Shown: positions 37,625-48,832, numbered from the stretch's first letter. The stretch: 64,000 nt of DNA from Wenzhouxiangella sp. 15190 (GCF_003417465.1 NZ_QVMV01000007.1:62001-126000); one strand, 5' to 3'. The notes: generated by a model from the letters alone, not told the origin. Made by a program: numbers and translations.

Positions 37625-38374
37625 ATGCGTACCAAGCTGATTGCCGGCAACTGGAAAATGCACGGCAGCAAGCCCGAGATCCGCAGCCTGATCGGCGGCA
37701 TTCTCGCCCGCCTCGACCCGAACCGGACCGCCGAGGTCATGGTGCTGCCGCCGTTTCCCTACCTGCCGCTGGTCGATTCGCTGGTGGACGCCACGCCGGT
37801 CGTGCTCGGTGCTCAGGACCTTAGCGCCCATGCCAGCGGTGCCTACACCGGTGAAGTCTCCGGCGCCATGCTGGCCGACTGGAATTGTTCCTACGTGCTG
37901 GTGGGTCATTCAGAGCGGCGTGCGTTGCATGACGAGAGCAACGATGTGGTAGCCGGCAAGTTCGTCGCGGCCCAGGATGCCGGGCTGCAGCCGATTTTGT
38001 GTGTCGGCGAGACGCTCGAAGAGCGGGAAGCCGGACGCACGCGCGAGGTCATCGGTCAACAGATCGCCAGCGTTATCGAAACAGCCGGTATTCAGGCGTT
38101 CGCTCGTGCCGTGGTGGCCTATGAGCCGGTCTGGGCGATCGGCACCGGACAGACGGCTTCACCCGAACAGGCGCAGGAAGTTCACGCCGCGATCAGGGCG
38201 CAGTTTGCCGAGGAGGATGCTACAATAGCCGGCCGAATCAGGATCCTGTATGGCGGCAGCGTCAAGCCCGACAATGCCGCTGATCTGTTTACCTGTGAAG
38301 ATATCGACGGTGGCCTGATCGGCGGCGCATCGCTGCAGGCCGAAACATTCATGGCGATTTATCAGGCGGCCTGA
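37625..38374 (+). CDS. tpiA: Triosephosphate isomerase
   Basis: Interconverts dihydroxyacetone phosphate and glyceraldehyde 3-phosphate. The 249-residue TIM barrel has the N-terminal IAGNWKMHGS with the catalytic Lys, VLVGHSERR with the catalytic His, AYEPVWAIGTG with the catalytic Glu, and ILYGGSVKPDNA plus LIGGASLQ for phosphate binding. tpiA-secG followed by tRNA-Leu and nuoA is a conserved gammaproteobacterial order. Confidence 0.98.
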   Translation: MRTKLIAGNWKMHGSKPEIRSLIGGILARLDPNRTAEVMVLPPFPYLPLVDSLVDATPVVLGAQDLSAHASGAYTGEVSGAMLADWNCSYVLVGHSERRALHDESNDVVAGKFVAAQDAGLQPILCVGETLEEREAGRTREVIGQQIASVIETAGIQAFARAVVAYEPVWAIGTGQTASPEQAQEVHAAIRAQFAEEDATIAGRIRILYGGSVKPDNAADLFTCEDIDGGLIGGASLQAETFMAIYQAA

Positions 38375-38402
38375 TCCCGACAGTTTCTAGACGAGATTTT
38401 TG

Positions 38403-38834
38403 ATGTATACGGTTCTCATCGTTTTTCATGTATTACTGGCCGCGGCCCTGATCGCCGTGGTGCTGGTTCAGCGCGGCCCGGGCGCCACCATGGGTGCGGC
38501 CTTCGGTTCCGGTGCCTCCGGCACGGTGTTCGGCTCGCGCGGTGCGGCCGGCTTCCTGACCAAGCTCACCAGCTGGCTGGGCGTGGCTTTCTTTGCCGTG
38601 AGCCTCACCATGGCCGTGATGGTGGCCCGTTCGGGCAACGTCGGCGGCCAGTCCGAAGATCTCGGCGTCGCCGGCCAGCTGGCGCAGCCGGCGGCCGAGG
38701 AACAGGCCGAGGGCGAGCAGGCGTCGAGCGAGGCTGCTTCGGAGGCCGAGTCGAGCGACGAGGAGTTTCTCGAGGTGCCGGTCGAGGAAGAAGAAACCGA
38801 GGACGAATCGGAGCAGCCGCCGAGGGTTGACTGA
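38403..38834 (+). CDS. secG: Preprotein translocase subunit SecG
   Basis: A 143-residue inner-membrane subunit of SecYEG. Two hydrophobic spans (YTVLIVFHVLLAAALIAVVL and a second at TSWLGVAFFAVSLTMAVMVA) surround the conserved VQRGPGATMGAAFGSGASGT loop. The C-terminal 60 residues are an acidic, Glu/Ala-rich tail longer than in E. coli SecG. I chose the ATG at 38403; the preceding TTG codon is less likely. Confidence 0.96.
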   Translation: MYTVLIVFHVLLAAALIAVVLVQRGPGATMGAAFGSGASGTVFGSRGAAGFLTKLTSWLGVAFFAVSLTMAVMVARSGNVGGQSEDLGVAGQLAQPAAEEQAEGEQASSEAASEAESSDEEFLEVPVEEEETEDESEQPPRVD

Positions 38835-38868
38835 GGTCAATTGCGGTTGCTCCTCGATCATTGAAAAT

Positions 38869-38955
38869 GCCGAAGTGGTGGAATTGGTAGACACGCTGTC
38901 TTGAGGGGGCAGTGGCCTAACGGCCGTGCCGGTTCGAGTCCGGCCTTCGGCACCA
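38869..38955 (+). tRNA. tRNA-Leu (anticodon GAG)
   Basis: An 87-nt class II tRNA with encoded CCA. The acceptor GCCGAAG pairs with CTTCGGC, followed by A and CCA. The anticodon stem-loop is CTGTC-TTGAGGG-GGCAG, giving GAG. A long variable arm (GGCCTAACGGCC) and the T-arm GGTTCGAGTCC follow. The place between secG and nuoA is conserved. Confidence 0.97.
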
Positions 38956-39048
38956 TATTGCAACGCCGGTGTCCTTCCACCTGGGGCATGGCGAAGACTG
39001 CGACAACAAGAGTCGCCACGACAATCGACGCACTGGCAGGGTAGAAGG

Positions 39049-39405
39049 ATGCTGGCTGACTATTTTTCGATTCTGTTGTTTCTGGCCGTCGGCCTCGGTA
39101 TGGGGGTCATGCTGCTTCTGGTCGGTGGCATTCTCGGGCCGCGGCGTCCCTCGAGCGAGAAGCTCTCGCCCTACGAGTGCGGTTTCGAGGCGTTCGAGGA
39201 TTCACGTATGAAGTTCGACGTGCGCTTCTACCTCGTGGCCATCCTGTTCATCATCTTCGACCTGGAAATCGCCTTCCTCTTTCCCTGGGCCGTGGCGCTG
39301 GATTCCGTCGGCGTGACCGGCCTGGTGGCGATGGGCGTGTTCCTGCTGATCCTGGTCATCGGCTTCATCTATGAATGGAAGAAGGGAGCGCTGGAATGGG
39401 AATAA
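39049..39405 (+). CDS. nuoA: NADH-quinone oxidoreductase subunit A
   Basis: First gene of the complex I operon; a 118-residue membrane subunit near the quinone site. Three helices are visible, with the conserved loop [20 protein letters not shown] between the first two and [20 protein letters not shown] as the second. The ATG at 39049 (MLADYFSIL) follows CAGGGTAGAAGG; starts further upstream would run into the tRNA. Its last codons overlap the start of nuoB. Confidence 0.96.
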   Translation: MLADYFSILLFLAVGLGMGVMLLLVGGILGPRRPSSEKLSPYECGFEAFEDSRMKFDVRFYLVAILFIIFDLEIAFLFPWAVALDSVGVTGLVAMGVFLLILVIGFIYEWKKGALEWE

Positions 39406-39941
39406 GTGAAATCATGCACAACCCGGTCCCCGAGGGCCAGGTTGACGACATCCTGCGCCCCGGCGGCGACAACCCGCTGATCGAGAAGGGTTTCGTGACC
39501 ACCAGCGCCGATGCGCTGATCAACTGGGCCCGCACCGGGTCGATGTGGCCGGTCACCTTCGGTCTCGCCTGCTGTGCGATCGAGATGATGCATTCGGCGG
39601 CCTCGCGCTACGACCTCGACCGCTTCGGAATGATCTTCCGGCCGAGCCCGCGCCAGTCCGACGTGATGATCGTGGCCGGCACGCTGGTCAACAAGACGGC
39701 GCCGGCGCTCAGGAAGGTCTACGACCAGATGCCCGATCCAAAGTGGGTGATCTCCATGGGGTCGTGCGCCAACGGCGGCGGCTACTATCACTATTCCTAT
39801 TCCGTGACCCGCGGCTGCGACCGGATCGTGCCGGTCGACATCTATGTGCCCGGTTGTCCGCCGACGGCCGAGGCCCTGGTCTACGGCGTACTGCAGCTCT
39901 ACAAGAAGATTCGTCGCACCAACACCATCGCCCGCTCATGA
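39396..39941 (+). CDS. nuoB: NADH-quinone oxidoreductase subunit B
   Basis: A 181-residue subunit carrying the N2 [4Fe-4S] cluster that reduces quinone. Ligands are C59 and C60 ([10 protein letters not shown]), C124 (MGSCANGGG) and C154 (VPGCPPT). The start at 39396 overlaps the end of nuoA by ten bases and has GGGAG upstream; an ATG seven codons earlier is possible but less well placed. nuoC begins at the stop codon (ATGA). Confidence 0.97.
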   Translation: MGISEIMHNPVPEGQVDDILRPGGDNPLIEKGFVTTSADALINWARTGSMWPVTFGLACCAIEMMHSAASRYDLDRFGMIFRPSPRQSDVMIVAGTLVNKTAPALRKVYDQMPDPKWVISMGSCANGGGYYHYSYSVTRGCDRIVPVDIYVPGCPPTAEALVYGVLQLYKKIRRTNTIARS

Positions 39942-40663
39942 CCCAGTACTCTTCCCGCAATCAGGCGCTGGCCCAGTCGTTGAGCGACATCCTCGGCGAG
40001 CGGATCGCGTCGATGTCCGAACACCGTGGCCAGCTGACCGTCGAAATTCCGCGCGATCACTGGCTCGATGCCGCCTGGCTGCTGCGCGACGAGCCCGAAC
40101 TGGCTTTCGAGCAGCTGCTCGATTTGTGCGGCATCGACTACCTGGGCTATGGCGACGACGAGTGGGAGACGGCCGAGGCGACCGGCCAGGGCTACTCGCG
40201 TGCTGCAGACGAGCTCGGACCCGGCCGCTTTTCCTGGGAAGAACGGCCCGAGGCGGGCGAGTTCCCCAACCGCTTCGCCGCGGTGGTCCACCTGCTCTCC
40301 CTCAAGCACAACCGGCGCCTGCGCATGCGCTGCTATGCGCCGGACAACGAGTTTCCGATGCTGCCGTCGCTGATCGAGGTCTGGAATTCGGTCAACTGGT
40401 ACGAGCGCGAGGCCTTTGACCTCTTCGGTATCGTCTTCGAGGGCCATCCGGATCTGCGGCGCATCATGACCGACTACGGCTTCATCGGTCATCCCTTCCG
40501 CAAGGATTTCCCGCTGATCGGCAATGTCACCGTGCGCTATGACGAGGACAAGGGCCGCGTGGTCTACGAGCCGGTCGAGATCGAGCCGCGCGTGACCGTG
40601 GCCCGTGTGGTTCGCCGCGACAGCCGCTATGTCGACGACAAGCTGGAAGGAACCGGCTCATGA
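39938..40663 (+). CDS. nuoC: NADH-quinone oxidoreductase subunit C
   Basis: A 241-residue 30-kDa subunit of the peripheral arm. The conserved segment is [20 protein letters not shown], followed by [20 protein letters not shown]. The N-terminal half is more variable and carries an insert ([20 protein letters not shown]) compared with short NuoC proteins. NuoC and NuoD are separate here, unlike the fused NuoCD of E. coli. It overlaps nuoB and nuoD by four bases on each side. Confidence 0.96.
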   Translation: MTQYSSRNQALAQSLSDILGERIASMSEHRGQLTVEIPRDHWLDAAWLLRDEPELAFEQLLDLCGIDYLGYGDDEWETAEATGQGYSRAADELGPGRFSWEERPEAGEFPNRFAAVVHLLSLKHNRRLRMRCYAPDNEFPMLPSLIEVWNSVNWYEREAFDLFGIVFEGHPDLRRIMTDYGFIGHPFRKDFPLIGNVTVRYDEDKGRVVYEPVEIEPRVTVARVVRRDSRYVDDKLEGTGS

Positions 40664-41913
40664 GCGAGATTCGCAACTTCACCATGAACTTCGGGCCGCA
40701 GCACCCGGCCGCCCACGGTGTACTGCGCCTGATTCTCGAACTCGATGGCGAAACGGTCGTACGTGCCGATCCGCATGTCGGCCTGTTGCATCGCGCCACC
40801 GAGAAGCTGGCTGAATCCAAGCCGTTCAATCACTCCATCGGTTACATGGATCGCCTCGATTACGTCTCGATGATGTGCAGCGAGCACGCCTACGTCATGG
40901 CGATCGAAAAGCTGCTCAACATCGAGGCGCCGGAGCGGGCGCTGTGGATCCGCACCATGTTCGACGAGATCACCCGCATCCTCAATCACCTGATGTGGAT
41001 CGGTTCGAACGCGCTCGACCTGGGCGCCATGGCGGTCTTTCTCTATGCCTTCCGCGAGCGCGAGAGCCTGTTGGACGTCTATGAGGCCGTCTCGGGAACG
41101 CGCATGCACGCCACCTATTACCGCCCGGGCGGTGTCTACCGCGACCTGCCGGAGGAAATGCCCAAGTTGGCGGAGTCGCCGTGGCGCAAGGGCAAGGATC
41201 TCGAACGGATGAACGAGTGGCGCCAGGGCAGCATGCTCGATTTCATCGAGGCGTTTACCGATGATTTCTTCGATCGCGTCGACGACTACGAAACCCTGCT
41301 GACGGACAACCGTATCTGGAAGCAGCGCACGGTCGGCATCGGTGCGGTGAATCCCGACCGCGCCCTGCAATTGGGCTTCACTGGCCCGATGCTCAGGGGC
41401 TGCGGCGTCGAGTGGGACCAGCGCAAGAAGCAGCCTTACGCCAAGTACCGCGAGGTCGATTTCGACATCCCGGTCGGTACCAATGGCGATTGCTACGACC
41501 GCTACCTGGTGCGCGTCGAGGAGATGCGCCAGTCGGCACGAATCATCAAGCAATGCATTGCCTGGCTGCGCGAAAATCCCGGCCCGGTGATCGTGCGCAA
41601 CTTCAAGGTGGCTCCGCCGACGCGCGAGGAGATGAAGGACGACATGGAAGCGCTCATTCATCACTTCAAGCTGTTCACCGAGGGGTACTGCGTGCCCGAA
41701 GGCGAGACGTACGCCTCGGTGGAAGCGCCCAAGGGTGAATTCGGCTGTTACCTGGTTTCCGACGGCGCGAACAAGCCCTTCCGCGTCCATCTGCGCGCAC
41801 CCGGGTATGCGCACCTGTCGTCGATGAATGAAATGGCCAAGGGGCACATGCTGGCGGATATTGCGGCACTCATCGCCACGCAGGACATCGTTTTCGGAGA
41901 GATTGATCGATGA
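40660..41913 (+). CDS. nuoD: NADH-quinone oxidoreductase subunit D
   Basis: A 417-residue 49-kDa subunit that forms the quinone cavity with NuoB. Characteristic parts are [18 protein letters not shown] at the N-terminus, [14 protein letters not shown], and a C-terminal [20 protein letters not shown]. The HPAAHG His pair lies near the quinone headgroup. ATGA overlaps link it to nuoC upstream and nuoE downstream. Confidence 0.97.
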   Translation: MSEIRNFTMNFGPQHPAAHGVLRLILELDGETVVRADPHVGLLHRATEKLAESKPFNHSIGYMDRLDYVSMMCSEHAYVMAIEKLLNIEAPERALWIRTMFDEITRILNHLMWIGSNALDLGAMAVFLYAFRERESLLDVYEAVSGTRMHATYYRPGGVYRDLPEEMPKLAESPWRKGKDLERMNEWRQGSMLDFIEAFTDDFFDRVDDYETLLTDNRIWKQRTVGIGAVNPDRALQLGFTGPMLRGCGVEWDQRKKQPYAKYREVDFDIPVGTNGDCYDRYLVRVEEMRQSARIIKQCIAWLRENPGPVIVRNFKVAPPTREEMKDDMEALIHHFKLFTEGYCVPEGETYASVEAPKGEFGCYLVSDGANKPFRVHLRAPGYAHLSSMNEMAKGHMLADIAALIATQDIVFGEIDR

Positions 41914-42437
41914 CGGATCAAGCCACCACAAGCGCGGTCGCCGGCAAGGCCGAACTGTTGAGCGAGGAAACGCGTCGCGAGATCGATCACTGGCGCGCCA
42001 AGTTCCCCGAGGGCATCGAGGGCCGGCGCTCGGCCATCATCCAGGCCCTGGTCGCCGCCCAGCACCAGAACGGCGGCTGGGTGAGCGTCGACCTGATGGA
42101 CGGCGTGGCCGATTACCTGGAAGTGCCGCCGGTGTGGGTTTACGAGGTTGCGACTTTCTACTCCATGATCGAGACCGAGCCGGTCGGCCGGCACTCGATC
42201 TCGATCTGCACCAACATCTCCTGCATGCTCTGCGGTTCAGACAAGATCGTCGATCACGTCGAGAAGAAGCTGGGCACGCGCATCGGCGAGACCACGCCGG
42301 ACGGACGCATCTTTCTCAAGCGCGAGGAAGAATGCCTGGCCGCCTGCACGGGAGCGCCGATGATGATCGTCGACGGCCACTATCACGAGAACCTGACACC
42401 GGAAAAAGTGGACGAGATTCTCGACGGGCTTGAATGA
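41910..42437 (+). CDS. nuoE: NADH-quinone oxidoreductase subunit E
   Basis: A 175-residue 24-kDa subunit with the N1a [2Fe-2S] cluster: ligands C100, C105 (CTNISC), C142 and C146 (CLAAC). The thioredoxin-like fold motif [20 protein letters not shown] precedes them. It is the last gene of the nuoA-E block; a 174-base gap with a repeat element separates it from nuoF. Confidence 0.96.
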   Translation: MTDQATTSAVAGKAELLSEETRREIDHWRAKFPEGIEGRRSAIIQALVAAQHQNGGWVSVDLMDGVADYLEVPPVWVYEVATFYSMIETEPVGRHSISICTNISCMLCGSDKIVDHVEKKLGTRIGETTPDGRIFLKREEECLAACTGAPMMIVDGHYHENLTPEKVDEILDGLE

Positions 42438-42444
42438 AAAGGCA

Positions 42445-42600
42445 TCTACAGATGAACACAGATGAACACAGATTGGGATCCGAGTTCTCGATATTGGGTA
42501 GAGCATCTTTGCATGTTGATGGCTTCAGCCTTGTTCGTGAAAACACAAGCTCCGAAATGACTGCTTCTATCTGTGTTGATCTGTGTTCATCTGTGGACAA
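42445..42600. repeat. Inverted CAGATGAACA element between nuoE and nuoF
   Basis: The left arm (42445-42474) has two CAGATGAACA units plus CAGATT. The right arm (about 42569-42600) carries the reverse complement (TATCTGTGTTGATCTGTGTT, then CATCTGTGG). The 94-base centre is less GC-rich than the genes around it and has no convincing open frame. This is the longest non-coding interruption of the nuo operon. Confidence 0.78.
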
Positions 42601-42611
42601 GGTAATCCATC

Positions 42612-43907
42612 ATGGCTGAACACAATATTTGCTTTACGCATCTCGATGAGGAGAACTGCTGGACGCTGGAGGCCTATCGCAAGCACGGTGGCTGGCAGGC
42701 CTGGGAAAAGATCCTCGAGGACAAGACGCCGCCGGAAGAGATCATCGAGACGGTCAAGAAGTCCGCCCTGCGCGGTCGCGGTGGGGCGGGCTTTCCGACC
42801 GGCCTGAAGTGGTCGTTCATGCCGCGATCCGCGCCGGGGCAGAAGTATCTGGTGTGCAACTCCGACGAGTCCGAGCCGGGTACCTGTCACGATCGCGACA
42901 TTCTGCGCTACAACCCGCATGCGCTGCTGGAGGGCATGGCCATTGCTGCCTATTCGATGGGTGCGACGGTGGCCTTCAACTATCTGCGCGGTGAGTTCCA
43001 CCACGAGCCCTTCGAGCGTGTCGAGGCGGCCCTGAAGGAGGCCTACGAGGCCGGCTACCTGGGCCGGAATGTCCAGGGCTCGGGCATCGACATGGATATT
43101 CATAACCTGCTCGGTGCCGGCGCCTACATCTGCGGTGAGGAAACCGCACTGATGGAGTCGATCGAAGGCAAGAAGGGCATGCCGCGGTTCAAGCCGCCGT
43201 TCCCGGCCAATTTTGGTGTCTACGGCCGCCCCTCCACGATCAATAACACCGAAACCCTCGCCTCGGTGCCGGCGATCATGCGCAACGGCGGGGACTGGTT
43301 CCTCGAACTGGGCAAGCCCAACAATGGCGGTTCGAAGATCTTTTCGGTTTCCGGGCACGTCAACAAGCCCGGCAACTACGAGGTGCCGCTGGGCACACCG
43401 TTTTCCGAACTGCTGGAGATGGCCGGCGGCATGCGTGACGGCAACAAGATCAAGGGCGTGATTCCCGGCGGCTCGTCGATGCCGGTACTGCCGGGTGACA
43501 CCATGATGGAACTGACCATGGATTACGACGATCTCCAGAAGGCCGGTTCAGGGCTGGGCTCGGGAGCGGTGATCGTCATGGACGAAACCACCGACATGGT
43601 CGCGGCCTGCAAGCGCATCGCGCGTTTCTACTATGCCGAATCCTGTGGACAGTGCACGCCCTGCCGCGAAGGCACCGGCTGGATGCACCGCATGCTGCAC
43701 CGCATCATGGTCGGGCAGGGCAGGATGGAAGACCTGGATACGCTCGCTTCGGTCACCACCCAGATCGAGGGCCACACCATCTGCGCCTTCGGCGAAGCCG
43801 CCGCCTGGCCGGTGCAGGGCTTCCTCAAGCACTTCCGGGAAGAGTTCGAGTACTACGTCGAGCACGGCCGTTCGATGGTGGCCGACAAGATCGGCGAGGC
43901 GGCCTAA
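42612..43907 (+). CDS. nuoF: NADH-quinone oxidoreductase subunit F
   Basis: A 431-residue 51-kDa subunit that oxidises NADH with FMN. The NADH/FMN motifs are [16 protein letters not shown] and [16 protein letters not shown], and [19 protein letters not shown] lies in the middle. The N3 [4Fe-4S] ligands are in [12 protein letters not shown] plus a later Cys in [10 protein letters not shown]. The start ATG lies 12 bases after the repeat element. It is followed by nuoG after 53 bases. Confidence 0.97.
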   Translation: MAEHNICFTHLDEENCWTLEAYRKHGGWQAWEKILEDKTPPEEIIETVKKSALRGRGGAGFPTGLKWSFMPRSAPGQKYLVCNSDESEPGTCHDRDILRYNPHALLEGMAIAAYSMGATVAFNYLRGEFHHEPFERVEAALKEAYEAGYLGRNVQGSGIDMDIHNLLGAGAYICGEETALMESIEGKKGMPRFKPPFPANFGVYGRPSTINNTETLASVPAIMRNGGDWFLELGKPNNGGSKIFSVSGHVNKPGNYEVPLGTPFSELLEMAGGMRDGNKIKGVIPGGSSMPVLPGDTMMELTMDYDDLQKAGSGLGSGAVIVMDETTDMVAACKRIARFYYAESCGQCTPCREGTGWMHRMLHRIMVGQGRMEDLDTLASVTTQIEGHTICAFGEAAAWPVQGFLKHFREEFEYYVEHGRSMVADKIGEAA

Positions 43908-43960
43908 ATGAATGGTTCATCCGTGGGCGAATTTCACAAGCATTCCATCGGAATAGATTG

Positions 43961-46324
43961 ATGGCTACTGCCGAAAACAAACAGGACGACACCGTCACGA
44001 TCGAAGTCGACGGGCATGCGCTCGAGGCGAAGAAGGGCGAAATGATCATCCAGGTCACCGACCGGGCCGGGATCGATATTCCGCGTTTCTGCTATCACCA
44101 CAAGCTCTCGATCGCGGCGAACTGCCGCATGTGCCTGGTCGATGTCGAGAAGGCGCCCAAGCCGCTGCCCGCTTGTGCCACGCCGGTGGCCGACGGCATG
44201 AAGGTGTTCACCGAGTCGCGCCGGACCGTCGATGCGCAACGCGGAGTGATGGAGTTCCTCCTCATCAATCATCCGCTCGACTGCCCGATCTGCGACCAGG
44301 GCGGCGAATGCGAGCTACAGGACCTGGCCATGGGCTACGGCCGTTCGGTTTCCCGCTTTACCGAGCGCAAGCGCGTGGTGCGCGACAAGAACGTCGGCCC
44401 GCTGATCGAAACCGACATGACGCGCTGCATCCACTGCACGCGATGTGTCCGTTTCCTCGAGGAGATTGCCGGCACCTGCGAGCTCGGCGGCATGAGCCGC
44501 GGTGAGCATCTTGAAATCGGCACCTTCGTCGAGCGCAATATCAACTCCGAATTGTCGGGCAACGTGATCGACCTCTGTCCGGTCGGCGCGCTGACCAACA
44601 AGCCGTTCCGCCACACCGCGCGGCCGTGGGAAATGCGTGCGAGGAAATACATCGGCACCCACGACTGCCTGGGCTCGCATCTCTTCTATCACACGCGTGG
44701 CGCGAAGATCATGCGCGCCGTTCCGCGCGACAACGAGGCGGTCAACGAATGCTGGCTCGCCGACCGCGACCGTTACAGCCATTTCGGCCTGCGCGCCGAC
44801 GACCGTTTGACCGCACCGCAGATCAAGGTCGACGGTCAATGGCGGCAGGCAAGCTGGGAAGACGCCCTGGCGGCCGCATCCGGTGCACTAAAGGGCGCCG
44901 TCGAGACGCACGGCGGAAACGAGTTGGGTGTGCTGGTCTCGCCGCGCGCGACGACCGAGGAACACTATCTCGCCGCGTCCATGGCGCGTGCGCTGGGCAG
45001 TGAAAACGTCGATCACCGACTGCGCCTGCTCGATTTCTCTCACCCGCAGGCCGGGCGAGGGCAGCTCGACGTGCCCACAGCGAAAATTGCCGAATCCGAC
45101 GCCATTCTGCTGGTTGGCAGCAATATCCGGCATGAACAGCCGATCCTGGGTCATCGCGTCCGGACGGCCTGGCGTCTCAACGGCGCGAAGATCGCCGATC
45201 TCAACAGCGTGGCCTGGGAATTCCATTTCGAGCTGGCCGAACGAATGATCGTGCCGCCGCAGGCGATGGTCGACACCTTCGCTCGCCTGGCCAAGGCCGC
45301 TGCTGATCTGACTGGCGCAAACCTGCCCGAAGGCAAGCCGGGTGAATTCATTGCCGAGCGTCAGCCCGAGCAGGAAGTCCAGCAGGTCGCCAGCATGCTC
45401 AAGGACGCCGATTCGGGCGTGCTGCTGCTGGGCGACCAGGCGCTCAATCACCCGGAAGCCGGTTGGTTGCGGAATATCGCCGAATGGCTGGCCGAGACGC
45501 TCGAGGTCGCGCTCGTGGTGTTGCCGGGGCCGGCCAACAGCATGGGTGCCTGGCAGGCCGGCAATGTGCCCGGTTCCGGCGGGCTCAATGCCCGCAGCAT
45601 GATCGACAAGGGGCGCCAGGCCTACCTGCTCTGGGATATCGAACCCGATTTCGACCTGGCCGATCCGGCCGCTGCGCGCCGGGCACTCGACGGCGCCGCC
45701 TCGGTCGTGGCGGCCACGACCTACGACAACAGTGTCTTGCGCGAAACGGCCGAGGTGCTGCTGCCGCTCGCCCCGGTGCCGGAAGTCGACGGCACCTGGA
45801 TCAACGCCGACGGTCATCGCGAGTCGCTGCAAGCGATCGGGCGCCCGCCCGAACAGGCGCATGCCGGCTGGAAGATTCTGCGCAAGCTCGGCGAACTGGT
45901 CGGAGCCGAAGGTTTCGATTTCGCCACCCTGGATGCCGTTACGGAAAAATCGCTGGCGGCCGACGCCGTCGAAGCCGCCTGCGACGACCCGGCCGACCCC
46001 ATCGTTGCCGAGGGCGATACGCTGTGGCGCACGGGCGAGGTACCGATCTATTCCGGCGACAGTGTCCTGCGCCGCGCACCCGCCTTGCAGCAGACCACGC
46101 ATGCAGCGGCCACAGTCTGCGCAATCCATCCGGCGACCGCCCGTCGCCATGGCCTGGAGAACGCAGAGCGGGTTCGCGTCCGCCAGGGTGAGGCGAGCGC
46201 GGAGCTGGAGCTGGCCATTGACGCCCGCGTGGCGCCGGGCGCTGTCGGGCTGCCGGTGGCCACTTGCCCGGTGTCGACTCTGGGCCCCGGCGGCGGCGAG
46301 ATCAGCCTGGAGGTGTTGTCATGA
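43961..46324 (+). CDS. nuoG: NADH-quinone oxidoreductase subunit G
   Basis: A 787-residue 75-kDa subunit with several FeS clusters. The N-terminal ferredoxin-like part has [15 protein letters not shown] and a further Cys in PACAT ([2Fe-2S] N1b). [18 protein letters not shown] and [20 protein letters not shown] supply the [4Fe-4S] ligands. The rest is a molybdopterin-oxidoreductase-like domain. I chose the ATG at 43961; a longer frame upstream overlaps nuoF. The stop overlaps nuoH (ATGA). Confidence 0.96.
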   Translation: MATAENKQDDTVTIEVDGHALEAKKGEMIIQVTDRAGIDIPRFCYHHKLSIAANCRMCLVDVEKAPKPLPACATPVADGMKVFTESRRTVDAQRGVMEFLLINHPLDCPICDQGGECELQDLAMGYGRSVSRFTERKRVVRDKNVGPLIETDMTRCIHCTRCVRFLEEIAGTCELGGMSRGEHLEIGTFVERNINSELSGNVIDLCPVGALTNKPFRHTARPWEMRARKYIGTHDCLGSHLFYHTRGAKIMRAVPRDNEAVNECWLADRDRYSHFGLRADDRLTAPQIKVDGQWRQASWEDALAAASGALKGAVETHGGNELGVLVSPRATTEEHYLAASMARALGSENVDHRLRLLDFSHPQAGRGQLDVPTAKIAESDAILLVGSNIRHEQPILGHRVRTAWRLNGAKIADLNSVAWEFHFELAERMIVPPQAMVDTFARLAKAAADLTGANLPEGKPGEFIAERQPEQEVQQVASMLKDADSGVLLLGDQALNHPEAGWLRNIAEWLAETLEVALVVLPGPANSMGAWQAGNVPGSGGLNARSMIDKGRQAYLLWDIEPDFDLADPAAARRALDGAASVVAATTYDNSVLRETAEVLLPLAPVPEVDGTWINADGHRESLQAIGRPPEQAHAGWKILRKLGELVGAEGFDFATLDAVTEKSLAADAVEAACDDPADPIVAEGDTLWRTGEVPIYSGDSVLRRAPALQQTTHAAATVCAIHPATARRHGLENAERVRVRQGEASAELELAIDARVAPGAVGLPVATCPVSTLGPGGGEISLEVLS

Positions 46325-47340
46325 TCGAACAGCTCACCACTTTGCTGTGGACCATGACCAAGATCACGATGATCGTCCTGCCGGTGACCATCGGTGTGGC
46401 CTACTTCACCTACTTCGAGCGCAAGGTGCTCGGTTACATGCACTCGCGCCGGGGCCCCAACCGCATCGGGCCGCTGGGTCTGCTGCAGCCGTTTGCCGAT
46501 GTCTTCAAGATGTTGTTCAAGGAAGTCATCGTCCCGACCAACGCCAACAAGTTCCTGTTTCTGCTTGCGCCGTTACTGTCGCTGGCGCCGGCGCTGGCGG
46601 CCTGGGCGGTCGTGCCCTTCGATGACTGGCTGGTATTGGCCGATATCGACGCCGGACTCCTGATGATTCTGGCGCTGACCTCCCTGGGCGTCTACGGCAT
46701 CCTGCTCGGCGGCTGGGCCTCGAATTCCAAGTACGCGCTGCTCGGTGGCCTGCGAGCGGCCGCGCAGACGGTCTCCTATGAGATCGCCATGGGGTTTGCC
46801 CTGGTCGGCGTGATCGTGCTCTCCGGCACGCTCAACCTAACAGCCATCGTCGAGGCCCAGGCGGGTAACATCTTCACCTGGTACTGGCTGCCGTTGCTGC
46901 CGCTGTTCGTGATCTATTTCGTCTCCGGCGTGGCCGAGACCAATCGCGCGCCCTTCGACGTCGCCGAAGGCGAGTCGGAGATCGTCGCCGGCTTCCATGT
47001 GGAGTACTCGGGTGCCGGCTTCGCGGTGTTCTTCCTGGCCGAATACGCCAACATGATCCTGGTTTCGGCAATCGCCGCCCTGCTGTTCATGGGCGGCTGG
47101 CTTTCGCCGTTCGCCGGCATTCCGGTCGTCGGCGAGACCATCCTGGGCGAGGGCGGGGTGCACTGGTTCCTGCTCAAGACGGTCGTATTCTGTTTCCTGT
47201 TCCTGTGGTTCCGGGCGACCTTCCCCCGCTATCGCTATGACCAGATCATGCGCCTGGGCTGGAAGGTGTTCATCCCGATTACCATCGTCTGGATCATGGT
47301 CGCCGGCGTTTTCCGCGTGATGGGCTGGTTCGGAGGCTGA
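46321..47340 (+). CDS. nuoH: NADH-quinone oxidoreductase subunit H
   Basis: A 339-residue multi-span membrane subunit that joins the peripheral arm to the proton-pumping arm and shapes the quinone channel. Signatures are [19 protein letters not shown] in the first loop, and [20 protein letters not shown] with conserved acidic residues in the middle. Start ATG overlaps nuoG's stop. About eight membrane helices are apparent. Confidence 0.97.
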   Translation: MIEQLTTLLWTMTKITMIVLPVTIGVAYFTYFERKVLGYMHSRRGPNRIGPLGLLQPFADVFKMLFKEVIVPTNANKFLFLLAPLLSLAPALAAWAVVPFDDWLVLADIDAGLLMILALTSLGVYGILLGGWASNSKYALLGGLRAAAQTVSYEIAMGFALVGVIVLSGTLNLTAIVEAQAGNIFTWYWLPLLPLFVIYFVSGVAETNRAPFDVAEGESEIVAGFHVEYSGAGFAVFFLAEYANMILVSAIAALLFMGGWLSPFAGIPVVGETILGEGGVHWFLLKTVVFCFLFLWFRATFPRYRYDQIMRLGWKVFIPITIVWIMVAGVFRVMGWFGG

Positions 47341-47351
47341 TCGAGGTTTTT

Positions 47352-47840
47352 ATGCAAGCTGTCACCCGATATCTTCGTTCACTGATGCTGCTGGAGTTGT
47401 TCCAAGGCCTGGCGGTGACCTGGCGCTTCGGAACCGCGCCGAAAATTACGCTCAACTATCCGGAGGAGAAGACGCCCACGTCGCCGCGCTATCGCGGCCT
47501 GCACGCCCTGCGCCGCTATCCCAACGGCGAGGAACGCTGCATTGCCTGCAAGCTTTGCGAGGCGGTCTGCCCGGCGCTTGCGATTACCATCGAGTCGCAC
47601 AACCGCGACGACAACACCCGGCGCACCACCCGCTACGACATCGACCTGTTCAAGTGCATCTATTGCGGATTCTGCGAGGAGTCATGCCCGGTCGACTCGA
47701 TTGTCCTGACCGATATCGGCGAATACCACATGGAGGACAAATCCGAGAAGGTGGTCGACAAGCAGCAACTACTGGCCATCGGTGATCGGTTCGAGGAAAG
47801 CATCGCCGCCAACCGCGCGCAAGACGCTCGTTACCGCTAG
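47352..47840 (+). CDS. nuoI: NADH-quinone oxidoreductase subunit I
   Basis: A 162-residue ferredoxin-like subunit with two [4Fe-4S] clusters (N6a and N6b). Ligands are C63, C66, C69 and C73 ([12 protein letters not shown]) and C102, C105, C108 and C112 ([12 protein letters not shown]). The N-terminal helix [15 protein letters not shown] lies at the membrane surface. It starts 11 bases after nuoH. Confidence 0.97.
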   Translation: MQAVTRYLRSLMLLELFQGLAVTWRFGTAPKITLNYPEEKTPTSPRYRGLHALRRYPNGEERCIACKLCEAVCPALAITIESHNRDDNTRRTTRYDIDLFKCIYCGFCEESCPVDSIVLTDIGEYHMEDKSEKVVDKQQLLAIGDRFEESIAANRAQDARYR

Positions 47841-47853
47841 GGGTCTGACTGGT

Positions 47854-48456
47854 ATGCCAATCATCGAAATCATCTTCTACCTGTTCAGTACCGTTCTCGT
47901 GTTGTCGGCCCTGAGTGTCATCACGGTGGGCAACGCGATCCACGCGGTTCTGTTCCTGATACTCAGCTTTTTCTCGGCCGCCTGCATCTGGATACTTCTG
48001 CAGGCCGAGTTTCTGGCCATTACGCTGGTGCTCGTCTACGTAGGCGCCGTGATGGTGCTGTTCCTTTTCGTGGTGATGATGCTCGACATCAACGTCACCT
48101 CAGCCAAGGAAGGCTTTGCCCGATACCTGCCGGCCGGCGTGCTTGTTTCACTGGCGATGGCCGTGCAACTCTTTCTCGTTATCTGGACGCGCGGGATGGA
48201 AACCGTCCCGATGCCCGCGGCCGAGGGCGAAGACTACAGTCATACCAGCGCGATCGGTGAATTACTCTATAGCGAGTATCTCTACGCCTTCGAGATCGCG
48301 GCCGTGCTGCTGCTGGTGGCGATTATCGCCGCCATCTCGCTGACGCATCGCCGCCGTCCGGAAACCAAGTACCAGGATCCCAGCCGCCAGGTGCGCGTCA
48401 AGCGCGAGGAGCGCCTGCGCATTATCAAGATGAAAAGCGAAGGGGAGGAAGGCTGA
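47854..48456 (+). CDS. nuoJ: NADH-quinone oxidoreductase subunit J
   Basis: A 200-residue membrane subunit with five hydrophobic helices. The third helix carries [20 protein letters not shown], the hallmark of NuoJ with its pi-bulge Tyr/Gly region. The C-terminus is basic ([19 protein letters not shown]). The start ATG at 47854 comes 13 bases after nuoI; the frame extends upstream into nuoI but without similarity. The stop overlaps nuoK (TGATG). Confidence 0.95.
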   Translation: MPIIEIIFYLFSTVLVLSALSVITVGNAIHAVLFLILSFFSAACIWILLQAEFLAITLVLVYVGAVMVLFLFVVMMLDINVTSAKEGFARYLPAGVLVSLAMAVQLFLVIWTRGMETVPMPAAEGEDYSHTSAIGELLYSEYLYAFEIAAVLLLVAIIAAISLTHRRRPETKYQDPSRQVRVKREERLRIIKMKSEGEEG

Positions 48457-48761
48457 TGCTGACACTGGCCCACTTCATCACCCTCGGCGCGGTGTTGTTC
48501 TGCATTTCCGTCGCCGGCATCTTCCTCAACCGCAAGAACGTGCTCATCCTTTTGATGTGCATCGAGTTGATGCTGCTGGCGGTGAACATGAACTTCATCG
48601 CCTTCGCGCGTTTTCTCGATGTGCTTGACGGGCAGGTGTTCGTGTTCTTCATCCTGACCGTGGCCGCGGCCGAGGCCGCCATCGGCCTGGCGCTGCTGGT
48701 GGTGCTGTTCAGAAACCGCCGTTCGATCAGCGTCGAGGATATTGCCGACCTGAAGGGATAA
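48456..48761 (+). CDS. nuoK: NADH-quinone oxidoreductase subunit K
   Basis: A 101-residue subunit with three membrane helices, MrpC-like. The central helices hold the conserved Glu residues of the proton path ([20 protein letters not shown] and [20 protein letters not shown]). The start overlaps the nuoJ stop by one base. A repeat element follows before nuoL. Confidence 0.96.
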   Translation: MLTLAHFITLGAVLFCISVAGIFLNRKNVLILLMCIELMLLAVNMNFIAFARFLDVLDGQVFVFFILTVAAAEAAIGLALLVVLFRNRRSISVEDIADLKG

Positions 48762-48781
48762 GTCCGAAAAAAATCAATATG

Positions 48782-48832
48782 TCCACAGATGAACACAGAT
48801 ACACACGGATGAAAAAGAAAAAATTCTGTGGA
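48782..48832. repeat. CACAGATGAACACAGAT element between nuoK and nuoL
   Basis: The core TCCACAGATGAACACAGAT matches the nuoE-nuoF element. An inverted partner TCTGTGGA at 48825-48832 closes a hairpin with a long A-rich loop (ATGAAAAAGAAAAAA). It lies in the 103-base gap between nuoK and nuoL. Confidence 0.7.

Noticed and set aside
42445-42600. CRISPR array (repeated CAGATGAACA units)
   Set aside because: Units are about 10 bases with no spacers and occur as inverted arms; there are no cas genes.
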